A DNA stretch of 64,000 nt from Megalopta genalis (Eukaryota; Arthropoda; Insecta; Hymenoptera; Halictidae): the NCBI RefSeq assembly GCF_051020955.1, contig NW_027476992.1:47191-111190 (forward strand). Direction: 5' to 3'. Positions 14,176 through 26,140 of this stretch are shown piece after piece. The notes below the pieces were generated by a model. That model saw nothing but the letters and a program-made list of their open reading frames with translations. It had not been told where the DNA came from and made no database searches. Position numbers and translations under genes: made by a program. The first letter of the stretch is position 1. Each line of letters starts with the position of its first letter.

Positions 14176-16418
14176 TTGAACAGCATCCGAAACAAACGAG
14201 TTAGATTCAAATCCATGCGAAACACATGATTTAGCTTCAAATCAATGCGAATTAGAAGGGTTATCTTGGAATCCATGCGAAACGTATGATATAGCTTCAA
14301 ATACTTGTGATATACGTGATTTAGCTTCAACAGCATGCGAAACAAACGAGTTAGCTTCAAAACCGAGCGAAACACATGATTTAGCCTCAAATCAATGTGA
14401 AGTAGAAGCTTAGCTTCGAATAAATGCGAAACAAATGGTTTAGCTTCAAATACTTGTGATATAGATGATTTAGCTTCAACAGCATGCGAAACAAACGAGT
14501 TAGCCTCAAATCCATGCGAAAAACCTGATTTAGCTTCAAATCAATGCGAAGTAGAAGGCTTATCTTCGAATCCATGCGAAACAAACGGATTAGCTTCTTA
14601 TACTTGTGATATACATGATTTAGCTTCAACAGCATGCGAAATAAACGAGTTAGATTCAAATCCATGCGAAACACATGATTTAGCTTCAAATCAATGCGAA
14701 GTAGAAGGGTTATCTTCGTATCGATGCGAAACAAATGGTTTAGCTGCAAATACTTGTGATATACGTGATTTAGCTTCAACTGTATGCGAAACAAACGAGT
14801 TAACTTCGAATCCATGCGAAACGAATAGTTTAGCTTCAAATACTTGTGACATACATGATTTAGCTTCAACAGCATGCGAAACAAACGAGTTAGCTTCAAA
14901 ACCGAGCGAAACACATGATTTAGCCTCAAATCAATGCGAAGTAGAAGGCTTAGCATCGAATAAATGCGAAACAACTGGTTTAGCTTCAAATACTTGTGAT
15001 ATATATGATTTAGCTTCAACAGCATGCGAAACAAACGAGTTAGCTTCAAATCCATGCGAAACACATGATTTAGCTTCAAATCAATGCGAAGTAGGAGGCT
15101 TATCTTCGATCCCATGCGATACAAATGGTTTAGCTGCAAATACTTGTGATTACATGATTTAGCTTCAACAGCATGCGAAATAAACGAGTTAGCTTCAAAT
15201 CCATGCGAAACACATTATTTAGATTCAAATCAATACGAATTAGAAGGGTTATCTTGGAATCCATGCGAAACGTATGATATAGCTTCTTATACTTGTGATA
15301 TACATGATTTAGCTTCAACAGCATGCGAAATAAACGAGTTAGATTCAAATCCATGCGAAACACATTATTTAGCTTCAAATCAATGCGAAGTAGAAGGGTT
15401 ATCTTCGTATCGATGCGAAACAAATGGTTTAGCTGCAAATACTTGTGATATACGTGATTTAGCTTCAACTGTATGCGAAACAAACGAGTTAACTTCGAAT
15501 CCATGCGAAACGAATAGTTTAGCTTCAAATACTTGTGATATACATGATTCAGCTTCAACTGCATGCGAAACTAACGAGTTACCTTTAAATCCATGCGAAA
15601 GACATGATTTAGATTAAAATCAATGCGAAGTAGAAGGCTCTTCTTCGAATCCATGCGAAACAAATGGTTTAGCTTCAAATTCTTCTGATATACATGATTT
15701 AGCTACAACTGCATGCGAAAAAAACGAGTTAGCTTCAAAACCAATCGAAACACATGATTTAGCCTCAAACCAATGCGAAGTAGAAGGCTTAGCTTCGAAT
15801 AAATGCGATACAAATGGTTTAGCTTCAAATACTTGTGATATACATGATTTAGCTTCAACAGCATGCGAAACAAACGAGTTAGCTTCAAATCCATGCGAAA
15901 CACATGATTTAGCATCAACTCAATGCGAAGTAGAAGGCTGATCTTCGAATCCATGCGTAACAAATGGTTTAGCTTCAAATACTTGTGATATATATGATTT
16001 AGCTTCAACAGCATGCGAAACAATCGAGTTAGCTTCAAATCCATGCGAAACACATGATTTAGCTTCAAATCAATGCGAATTAGAAGGGTTATCTTGGAAT
16101 CCATGCGAAACAAATGGTTTAGCTTCAAATACTTGTGATATATATGATTTAGCTTCAACAGCATGCGAAACAAACGAGTTAGCTTCAAATCCATGCGAAA
16201 AACCTGATTTAGCTTCAAATCAATGCGAAGTAGAAGGCTTATCTTCGAATCCATGCGAAACAAACGGATTAGCTTCTTATACTTGTGATATACATGATAT
16301 AGCTTCAACAGAATGCGAAATAAACGAGTTAGATTCAAATCCATGCGAAACACATGATTTAGCTTCAAATCAATGCGAAGTAGAAGGCTGATCTTCGAAT
16401 CCATGCGTAACAAATGGT
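14176..16418. repeat. Linker of mixed family A units
   Basis: All HOR units here are family A. Visible landmarks are a one-base deletion near 14,408 (AGAAGCTTAGC), a short m4 at 15146, and shortened 90-bp HORs near 14,800 and 15,490. Degenerate units lie around 15,600-15,700 (GATTAAAATC, GGCTCTTCTTCG). About 15,960-16,400 resembles 8,340 plus the 9,080-9,830 stretch. No unique sequence is present. Confidence 0.7.
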
Positions 16419-18353
16419 TTAGCTGCAAGTACTTGTGATTACATGATTTAGCTTCAGCAGCATGCGAAATAAACGAGTTAGCTTCAAATCCATGCGAAAC
16501 ACATTATTTAGATTCAAATCAATGCGAATTAGAAGGGTTATCTTGGAATCCATGCGAAACGTATGATATAGCTTCAAATACTTGTGATATACATGATTTA
16601 GCTTCAACAGCATGCGAAACAAACGAGTTAGCTTCAAAACCGAGCGAAACACATGATTTAGCCTCAAATCAATGCGAAGTAGAAGGCTTAGCTTCGAATA
16701 AATGCGAAACAGATGGTTTAGCTTCAAATAATTGTGATATATATGATTTAGCTTCAACAGCATGCGAAACAAACGAGTTAGCTTCAAATCCATGCGAAAA
16801 ACCTGATTTAGCTTCAAATCAATGCGAAGTAGGAGGCTTATCTTCGATCCCATGCGATACAAATGGTTTAGCTTCAAATACTTGTGATATACATGATTTA
16901 GCTTCAACAGCATGCGAAACAAATGAGTTATATTCAAATCCAAGCGAAACATATGATTTATCTTCAAATCTATGCGAATTATAAGGGTTATCTTGGAATC
17001 CATGCGAAACGTATGATATAGCTTCGAATAATTGTGATATACATGATTTAGCTTCAACAGCATGCGAAACAAACGAGTTAGCTTCAAAACCGAGCGAAAC
17101 ACATGATTTAGCCTCAAATCAATGCGAAGTAGAAGGCTTAGCTTCGAATAAATGCGAAACAGATGGTTTAGCTTCAAATAATTGTGATATATATGATTTA
17201 GCTTCAACAGCATGCGAAACAAACGAGTTAGCTTCAAATCCATGCGAAAAACCTGATTTAGCTTCAAATCAATGCGAAGTAGGAGGCTTATCTTCGATCC
17301 CATGCGATACAAATGGTTTAGCTTCAAATACTTGTGATATACATGATTTAGCTTCAACAGCATGCGAAACAAATGAGTTATATTCAAATCCAAGCGAAAC
17401 ACATGATTTATCTTCAAATCTATGCGAATTAGAAGGGTTATCTTGGAATCCATGCGAAACGTATGATATAGCTTCGAATAATTGTGATATACATGATTTA
17501 GCTTCAACAGCATGCGAAACAAACGAGTTAGCTTCAAAACCGAGCGAAACACATGATTTAGCCTCAAATCAATGCGAAGTAGAAGGCTTAGCATCGAATA
17601 AATGCGAAACAAATGGTTTAGCTTCAAATACTTGTGATATATATGATTTAGCTTCAACAGCATGCGAAACAAACGAGTTAGCTTCAAATCCATGCGAAAC
17701 ACATGATTTAGCTTCAAATCAGTGCGAAGTAGGAGGCTTATCTTCGATCCCATGCGATACAAATGGTTTAGCTTCAAATACTTGTGATATACATGATTTA
17801 GCTTCAACAGCATGCGAAACAAACGAGTTAGCTTCAAATCCATGCGAAACACATGATTTAGCATCAACTCAATGCGAAGTAGAAGGCTGATCTTCGAATC
17901 CATGCGTAACAAATGGTTTAGCTTCAAATACTTGTGATATATATGATTTAGCTTCAACAGCATGCGTAACAAACGAGTTAGCTTCAAATCCATGCGAAAC
18001 ACATGATTTAGCTTCAAATCAATGCGAATTAGAAGGGTTATCTTGGAATCCATGCGAAACGTATGATATAGCTTCAAATACTTGTGATATACATGATTTA
18101 GCTTCAACAGCATGCGAAACAAACGAGTTAGCTTCAAATCCATGCGAAACACATGATTTAGCACCAAATCAATGCGAAGTAGGAGGCTGATCATCGAATC
18201 CATGCGAAGCAAGTGGTTTAGCTTCAAATACTTGTGATATACATGATTTAGCTTCAACAGCATGCGAAACAAATGAGTTATCTTCAAATCCAAGCGAAAC
18301 ACATGATTTATCTTCAAGTCAATGCGATGTAGAAAGCTTGGCTTCAAAACCAT
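16419..18353 (-). other. Repeat-derived ORF (644 codons) of family A block copy 3
   Basis: Minus-strand LKLNH frame opening at an in-frame ATG within the CCATGG marker (18,350) and ending just after the one-base-short m4 at 16435, where the shifted frame meets a stop. The equivalent ORFs in copies 1 and 4 (9,858-11,396 and 19,506-21,044) are 512 codons each. The extra length here comes from the internal 450-bp duplication minus the changed start. Confidence 0.5.
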
Positions 18354-18550
18354 GGAATCAAATGGTTTAGCTTCAAATACTTGTGATATGCATGATTTAG
18401 CTTCAACTACTAGCGAAAAAAACGAGTTAGCTTCAAATCCAAGCGAAACACATGATTTAGCTTCAAATCAATGCGAATTAGAAGTGTTATCTTCGAATCC
18501 ATGCGAAACAAATGATATAGCTTCAAATACTTGTGATATACATGATTTAA
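16419..18550. repeat. Family A block, copy 3, with an internal 450-bp duplication
   Basis: This is the same block as at 9,858 but 450 bp longer. The three-unit segment around 16,591-17,040 is repeated at 17,041-17,490; for example TGAGTTATATTC occurs at 450-bp spacing near 16,924 and 17,374. A private one-base deletion turns CCATGGGAATC into CCATGGAATC at 18350, which shifts the frame on both strands. Confidence 0.85.
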
Positions 18551-19029
18551 CTTCAACAGCATCCGAAACAAACGAGTTAGATTCAAATCCATGCGAAACA
18601 CATGATTTAGCTTCAAATCAATGCGAATTAGAAGGGTTATCTTGGAATCCATGCGAAACGTATGATATAGCTTCAAATACTTGTGATATACATGATTTAG
18701 CTTCAACAGCATGCGAAACAAACGAGTTAGCTTCAAAACCGAGCGAAACACATGATTTAGCCTCAAATCAATGTGAAGTAGAAGGCTTAGCTTCGAATAA
18801 ATGCGAAACAAATGGTTTAGCTTCAAATACTTGTGATATAGATGATTTAGCTTCAACAGCATGCGAAACAAACGAGTTAGCCTCAAATCCATGCGAAAAA
18901 CCTGATTTAGCTTCAAATCAATGCGAAGTAGAAGGCTTCTCTTCGAATCCATGCGAAACAAACGGATTAGCTTCTTATACTTGTGATATACATGATTTAG
19001 CTTCAACAGCATGCGAAATAACGAGTTAG
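18322..19029 (+). other. Plus-strand Cys-repeat ORF with a true ATG (235 codons)
   Basis: The plus-strand frame with one Cys per ten residues (cores CETHDL, CEVEGL, CETNGL, CDIHDL, CETNEL) normally has no ATG, because the ATG of CATGCGAA is out of frame. Here the loss of one G in CCATGGG (18350) joins an upstream ATG frame (18,322) to the Cys frame, giving 235 codons. It ends at the AAATAACGAG deletion near 19,017. It is probably fortuitous; no family is recognised. Confidence 0.45.
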
Positions 19030-19505
19030 ATTCAAATCCATGCGAAACACATGATTTAGCTTCAAATCAATGCGAAGTAGAAGGGTTATCTTCGTATCGA
19101 TGCGAAACAAATGGTTTAGCTGCAAATACTTGTGATATACGTGATTTAGCTTCAACTGTATGCGAAACAAACGAGTTAACTTCGAATCCATGCGAAACGA
19201 ATAGTTTAGCTTCAAATACTTGTGACATACATGATTTAGCTTCAACAGCATGCGAAACAAACGAGTTAGCTTCAAAACCGAGCGAAACACATGATTTAGC
19301 CTCAAATCAATGCGAAGTAGAAGGCTTAGCATCGAATAAATGCGAAACAAATGGTTTAGCTTCAAATACTTGTGATATATATGATTTAGCTTCAACAGCA
19401 TGCGAAACAAACGAGTTAGCTTCAAATCCATGCGAAACACATGATTTAGCTTCAAATCAATGCGAAGTAGAAGGCTGATCTTCGAATCCATGCGTAACAA
19501 ATGGT
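18551..19505. repeat. Linker between family A blocks 3 and 4
   Basis: This linker shares AAATAACGAG (near 19,017), CTTCGTATCGATGCG and the shortened HOR GAGTTAACTTCGAATCC with the 11,541-12,492 linker. It has one additional 150-bp unit before the next block. All of it is array sequence. Confidence 0.72.
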
Positions 19506-21190
19506 TTAGCTGCAAATACTTGTGATTACATGATTTAGCTTCAGCAGCATGCGAAATAAACGAGTTAGCTTCAAATCCATGCGAAACACATTATTTAGAT
19601 TCAAATCAATGCGAATTAGAAGGGTTATCTTGGAATCCATGCGAAACGTATGATATAGCTTCAAATACTTGTGATATACATGATTTAGCTTCAACAGCAT
19701 GCGAAACAAACGAGTTAGCTTCAAAACCGAGCGAAACACATGATTTAGCCTCAAATCAATGCGAAGTAGAAGGCTTAGCTTCGAATAAATGCGAAACAGA
19801 TGGTTTAGCTTCAAATAATTGTGATATATATGATTTAGCTTCAACAGCATGCGAAACAAACGAGTTAGCTTCAAATCCATGCGAAAAACCTGATTTAGCT
19901 TCAAATCAATGCGAAGTAGGAGGCTTATCTTCGATCCCATGCGATACAAATGGTTTAGCTTCAAATACTTGTGATATACATGATTTAGCTTCAACAGCAT
20001 GCGAAACAAATGAGTTATATTCAAATCCAAGCGAAACACATGATTTATCTTCAAATCTATGCGAATTAGAAGGGTTATCTTGGAATCCATGCGAAACGTA
20101 TGATATAGCTTCGAATAATTGTGATATACATGATTTAGCTTCAACAGCATGCGAAACAAACGAGTTAGCTTCAAAACCGAGCGAAACACATGATTTAGCC
20201 TCAAATCAATGCGAAGTAGAAGGCTTAGCATCGAATAAATGCGAAACAAATGGTTTAGCTTCAAATACTTGTGATATATATGATTTAGCTTCAACAGCAT
20301 GCGAAACAAACGAGTTAGCTTCAAATCCATGCGAAACACATGATTTAGCTTCAAATCAATGCGAAGTAGGAGGCTTATCTTCGATCCCATGCGATACAAA
20401 TGGTTTAGCTTCAAATACTTGTGATATACATGATTTAGCTTCAACAGCATGCGAAACAAACGAGTTAGCTTCAAATCCATGCGAAACACATGATTTAGCA
20501 TCAACTCAATGCGAAGTAGAAGGCTGATCTTCGAATCCATGCGTAACAAATGGTTTAGCTTCAAATACTTGTGATATATATGATTTAGCTTCAACAGCAT
20601 GCGAAACAAACGAGTTAGCTTCAAATCCATGCGAAACACATGATTTAGCTTCAAATCAATGCGAATTAGAAGGGTTATCTTGGAATCCATGCGAAACGTA
20701 TGATATAGCTTCAAATACTTGTGATATACATGATTTAGCTTCAACAGCATGCGAAACAAACGAGTTAGCTTCAAATCCATGCGAAACACATGATTTAGCA
20801 CCAAATCAATGCGAAGTAGGAGGCTGATCATCGAATCCATGCGAAGCAAGTGGTTTAGCTTCAAATACTTGTGATATACATGATTTAGCTTCAACAGCAT
20901 GCGAAACAAATGAGTTATCTTCAAATCCAAGCGAAACACATGATTTATCTTCAAGTCAATGCGATGTAGAAAGCTTGGCTTCAAAACCATGGGAATCAAA
21001 TGGTTTAGCTTCAAATGCTTGTGATATGCATGATTTAGCTTCAACTACTAGCGAAAAAAACGAGTTAGCTTCAAATCCAAGCGAAACACATGATTTAGCT
21101 TCAAATCAATGCGAATTAGAAGTGTTATCTTCGAATCCATGCGAAACAAATGATATAGCTTCAAATACTTGTGATATACATGATTTAACT
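19506..21190. repeat. Family A block, copy 4
   Basis: This copy matches the one at 9,858 at an offset of 9,648 bp with few differences, for example TCAAATGCTTG near 21,015. It carries the short m4 at 19522 and the CCATGG marker at 20987, and ends in the double CTACTA unit at about 21,045-21,050. Confidence 0.85.
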
Positions 21191-23480
21191 TCAACAGCAT
21201 CCGAAACAAACGAGTTAGATTCAAATCCATGCGAAACACATGATTTAGCTTCAAATCAATGCGAATTAGAAGGGTTATCTTGGAATCCATGCGAAACGTA
21301 TGATATAGCTTCAAATACTTGTGATATACATGATTTAGCTTCAACAGCATGCGAAACAAACGAGTTAGCTTCAAAACCGAGCGAAACACATGATTTAGCC
21401 TCAAATCAATGTGAAGTAGAAGGCTTAGCTTCGAATAAATGCGAAACAAATGGTTTAGCTTCAAATACTTGTGATATAGATGATTTAGCTTCAACAGCAT
21501 GCGAAACAAACGAGTTAGCCTCAAATCCATGCGAAAAACCTGATTTAGCTTCAAATCAATGCGAAGTAGAAGGCTTATCTTCGAATCCATGCGAAACAAA
21601 CGGATTAGCTTCTTATACTTGTGATATACATGATTTAGCTTCAACAGCATGCGAAACAAACGAGTTAGCTTCAAAACCGAGCGAAACACATGATTTAGCC
21701 TCAAATCAATGCGAAGTAGAAGGCTTAGCATCGAATAAATGCGAAACAACTGGTTTAGCTTCAAATACTTGTGATATATATGATTTAGCTTCAACAGCAT
21801 GCGAAACAAACGAGTTAGCTTCAAATCCATCCGAAACACATGATTTAGCTTCAAATCAATGCGAAGTAGGAGGCTTATCTTCGATCCCATGCGATACAAA
21901 TGGTTTAGCTTCAAATACTTGTGATATACATGATTTAGCTTCAACAGCATGCGAAACAAACGAGTTAGCTTCAAATCCATGCGAAACACATGATTTAGCA
22001 TCAACTCAATGCGAAGTAGAAGGCTGATCTTCGAATCCATGCGTAACAAATGGTTTAGCTTCAAATACTTGTGATATATATGATTTAGATTCAACAGCAT
22101 GCGAAACAAACGAGTTAGATTCAAATCCATGCGAAACACATGATTTAGCTTCAAATCAATGCGAAGTAGAAGGGTTATCTTCGTATCGATGCGAAACAAA
22201 TGGTTTAGCTGCAAATACTTGTGATATACGTGATTTAGCTTCAACTGTATGCGAAACAAACGAGTTAGCTTCAAATCCATGCGAAACACATGATTTGGCT
22301 TCAAATCAATGCGAATTAGAAGGGTTATCTTGGAATCCATGCGAAACGTATGATATAGCTTCAAATACTTGTGATATACATGATTTAGCTTCAACAGCAT
22401 GCGAAACAAACGAGTTAGCTTCAAATCCATGCGAAACACATGATTTAGCACCAAATCAATGCGAAGTAGGAGGCTGATCATCGAATCCATGCGAAGCAAG
22501 TGGTTTAGCTTCAAATACTTGTGATATACATGATTTAGCTTCAACAGCATGCGAAACAAATGAGTTATCTTCAAATCCAAGCGAAACACATGATTTATCT
22601 TCAAGTCAATGCGATGTAGAAAGCTTGGCTTCAAAACCATGGGAATCAAATGGTTGAGCTTCAAATCAATGCGAATTAGAAGTGTTATCTTCGAATCCAT
22701 GCGAAACAAATGATATAGCTTCAAATACTTGTGATATACATGATTTAACTTCAACAGCATCCGAAACAAACGAGTTAGATTCAAATCCATGCGAAACACA
22801 TGATTTAGCTTCAAATCAATGCGAATTAGAAGGGTTATCTTGGAATCCATGCGAAACGTATGATATAGCTTCACATACTTGTGATATACATGATTTAGCT
22901 TCAACAGCATGTGAAACAAACGAGTTAGCTTCAAAACCGAGCGAAACACATGATTTAGCCTCAAATCAATGTGAAGTAGAAGGCTTAGCTTCGAATAAAT
23001 GCGAAACAAATGGTTTAGCTTCAAATACTTGTGATATATATGATTTAGCTTCAACAGCATGCGAAACAAACGAGTTAGCTTCAAATCCATGCGAAAAACC
23101 TGATTTAGTTTCAAATCAATGCGAAGTAGAAGGCTTATCTTCGAATCCATGCGAAACAAACGGATTAGATTCTTATACTTGTGATATACATGATTTAGCT
23201 TCAACAGCATGCGAAATAAACGAGTTAGATTCAAATCCATGCGAAACACACGATTTAGCTTCAAATCAATGCGAAGTAGAAGGGTTATCTTCGTATCGAT
23301 GCGAAACAAATGGTTTAGCTGCAAATACTTGTGATATACGTGATTTAGCTTCAACTGTATGCGAAACAAACGAGTTAACTTCGAATCCATGCGAAACGAA
23401 TAGTTTAGCTTCAAATACTTGTGACATACATGATTCAGCTTCAACTGCATGCGAAACAAACGAGTTACCTTTAAATCCAT
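21048..23480 (-). other. Longest repeat-derived ORF (810 codons), coding status unproven
   Basis: This is a single open frame from an ATG (CAT at 23,478-23,480) to a TAG at 21,048. It consists almost only of a 10-residue motif of the form RMDLKLNHVF with a 50-residue higher period. It is very basic, rich in Leu, Lys, Asn, Arg, His and Met, and nearly free of Gly, Ala, Trp and Cys. I recognise no domain, signal peptide or known family. The frame stays open upstream of the ATG up to a one-base insertion near 23,537. Its length results from a 90-bp deletion at 22,637 that removed the usual double stop. No promoter, splice or polyadenylation context can be separated from the repeat. I judge it most likely a by-product of a repeat length divisible by three. 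Confidence 0.55.
21191..22659. repeat. Rearranged family A units with a 90-bp deletion at the marker
   Basis: This stretch is a patchwork of family A HORs related to 18,600-19,000 and 8,100-8,700. At 22,637 the CCATGG marker m3 is followed directly by an m2 (GGTTGAGCTTCAAATCAATG). The m4, m5 and m1 that follow this marker in the other copies are missing. The missing 90 bp include the CTACTAGCG unit that ends the minus-strand frame elsewhere. Confidence 0.78.
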
Positions 23481-24100
23481 GCGAAAGACATGATTTAGAT
23501 TAAAATCAATGCGAAGTAGAAGGCTTATCCTCGAATTCCATGCGAAACAAATGGTTTAGCTTCAAATACTTGTGATATACATGATTTAGCTACAACTGCA
23601 TGCGATACAAACGAGTTAGCTTCAAATCCATGCGAAACACATGATTTAGCTTCAAATCAATGCGAAGTAGGAGGCTTATCTACGATCCCATCCGATACAA
23701 ATGGTTTAGCTTCAAATACTTGTGATATACATGATTTAGCTTCAACAGCATGCGAAACAAACGAGTTAGCTTAAAAACCGAGCGAAACACATGATTTAGC
23801 CTCAAATCAATGCGAAGTAGAAGGCTTAGCATCGAATAAATGCGAAACAAATGGTTTAGCTTCAAATACTTGTGATATATATGATTTAGCTTCAACAGCA
23901 TGCGAAACAAACGAGTTAGCTTCAAATCCATGCGAAAAACCTGATTTAGCTTCAAAACAATGCGAAGTAGGAGGCTTATCTTCGATCCCATGCGATACAA
24001 ATGGTTTAGCTTCAAATACTTGTGATATACATGATTTAGCTTCAACAGCATGCGAAACAAACGAGTTAGCTTCAAATCCATGCGAAACACATGATTTAGC
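22660..24100. repeat. 2.04-kb-spaced duplication, copy 1
   Basis: Matches 24,701-26,140 at about 2,041 bp, falling to 2,040 bp after a private one-base insertion near 23,537 (TCGAATTCCATG). Shared rare variants include GAAAGACATGATTTAGATTA, ACATGATTCAGC and AGCTTAAAAACCGAGCG. Confidence 0.82.
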
Positions 24101-24700
24101 ATCAACTCAATGCGAAGTAGAAGGCTGATCTTCGAATCCATGCGTAACAAATGGTTTAGCTTCAAATACTTGTGATATATATGATTTAGCTTCAACAGCA
24201 TGCGAAACAAACGAGTTAGCTTCAAATCCATGCGAAACACATGATTTAGCTTCAAATCAATGCGAATTAGAAGGGTTATCTTGGAATCCATGCGAAACGT
24301 ATGATATAGCTTCAAATACTTGTGATATACATGATTTAGCTTCAACAACATGCGAAACAAACGAGTTAGCTTCAAATCCATGCGAAACACGTGATTTAGC
24401 ACCAAATCAATGCGAAGTAGGAGGCTGATCATCGAATCCATGCGAAGCAAGTGGTTTAGCTTCAAATACTTGTGATATTCATGATTTAGATTCAACAGCA
24501 TGCGAAACAAATGAGTTATCTTCAAATCCAAGCGAAACACATGATTTATCTTCAAGTCAATGCGATCTAGAAAGCTTGGCTTCAAAACCATGGGAATCAA
24601 ATGGTTTAGCTTCAAATACTTGTGATATGCATGATTTAGCTTCAACTACTAGCGAAAAAAACGAGTTAGCTACAAATCCAAGCGAAACACATGACTTAGC

Positions 24701-26140
24701 TTCAAATCAATGCGAATTAGAAGTGTTATCTTCGAATCCATGCGAAACAAATGATATAGCTTCAAATACTTGTGATATACATGATTTAACTTCAACAGCA
24801 TCCGAAACAAACGAGTTAGATTCAAATCCATGCGAAACACATGATTTAGCTTCAAATCAATGCGAATTAGAAGCGTTATCTTGGAATCCATGCGAAACGT
24901 ATGATATAGCTTCAAATACTTGTGATATACATGATTTAGCTTCAACAGCATGCGAAACAAACGAGTTAGCTTCAAAACCGAGCGAAACACATGATTTAGC
25001 CTCAAATCAATGTGAAGTAGAAGGCTTACCTTCGAATAAATGCGAAACAAATGGTTTAGCTTCAAATACTTGTGATATATATGATTTAGCTTCAACAGCA
25101 TGCGAAACAAACGAGTTAGCTTCAAATCCATGCGAAAAACCTGATTTAGCTTCAAATCAATGCGAAGTAGAAGGCTTATCTTCGAATCCATGCGAAACAA
25201 ACGGATTAGCTTCTTATACTTGTGATATACATGATTTAGCTTCAACAGCATGCGAAATAAACGAGTTAGATTCAAATCCATGCGAAACACATGATTTAGC
25301 TTCAAATCAATGCGAAGTAGAAGGGTTATCTTCGTATCGATGCGAAACAAATGGTTTAGCTGCAAATACTTGTGATATACGTGATTTAGCTCCAACTGTA
25401 TGCGAAACAAACGAGTTAACTTCGAATCCATGCGAAACGAATAGTTTAGCTTCAAATACTTGTGACATACATGATTCAGCTTCAACTGCATGCGAAACAA
25501 ACGAGTTACCTTTAAATCCATGCGAAAGACATGATTTAGATTAAAATCAATGCGAAGTAGAAGGCTTATCTTCGAATCCATGCGAAACAAATGGTTTAGC
25601 TTCAAATACTTGTGATATACATGATTTAGCTACAACTGCATGCGATACAAACGAGTTAGCTTCAAGTCCATGCGAAACACATGATTTAGCTTCAAATCAA
25701 TGCGAAGTAGGAGGCTTATCTTCGATCCCATCCGATACAAATGGTTTAGCTTCAAATACTTGTGATATACATGATTTAGCTTCAACAGCATGCGAAACAA
25801 ACGAGTTAGCTTAAAAACCGAGCGAAACACATGATTTAGCCTCAAATCAATGCGAAGTAGAAGGCTTAGCATCGAATAAATGCGAAACAAATGGTTTAGC
25901 TTCAAATAATTGTGATATATATGATTTAGCTTCAACAGCATGCGAAACAAACGAGTTAGCTTCAAATCCATGCGAAAAACCTGATTTAGCTTCAAATCAA
26001 TGCGAAGTAGGAGGCTTATCTTCGATCCCATGCAATACAAATGGTTTAGCTTCAAATACTTGTGATATACATGATTTAGCTTCAACAGCATGCGAAACAA
26101 ATGAGTTAGCTTCAAATCCATGCGAAACACATGATTTAGC
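24701..26140. repeat. 2.04-kb-spaced duplication, copy 2
   Basis: Partner of 22,660-24,100. Private differences include GAAGCGTTATC near 24,852 and CTCCAACTG near 25,391. It ends where an m1 is followed by an m5-like hybrid (TCCATGAGAAACAAACGAG, about 26,151), which means the m2, m3 and m4 in between are missing. Confidence 0.82.
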
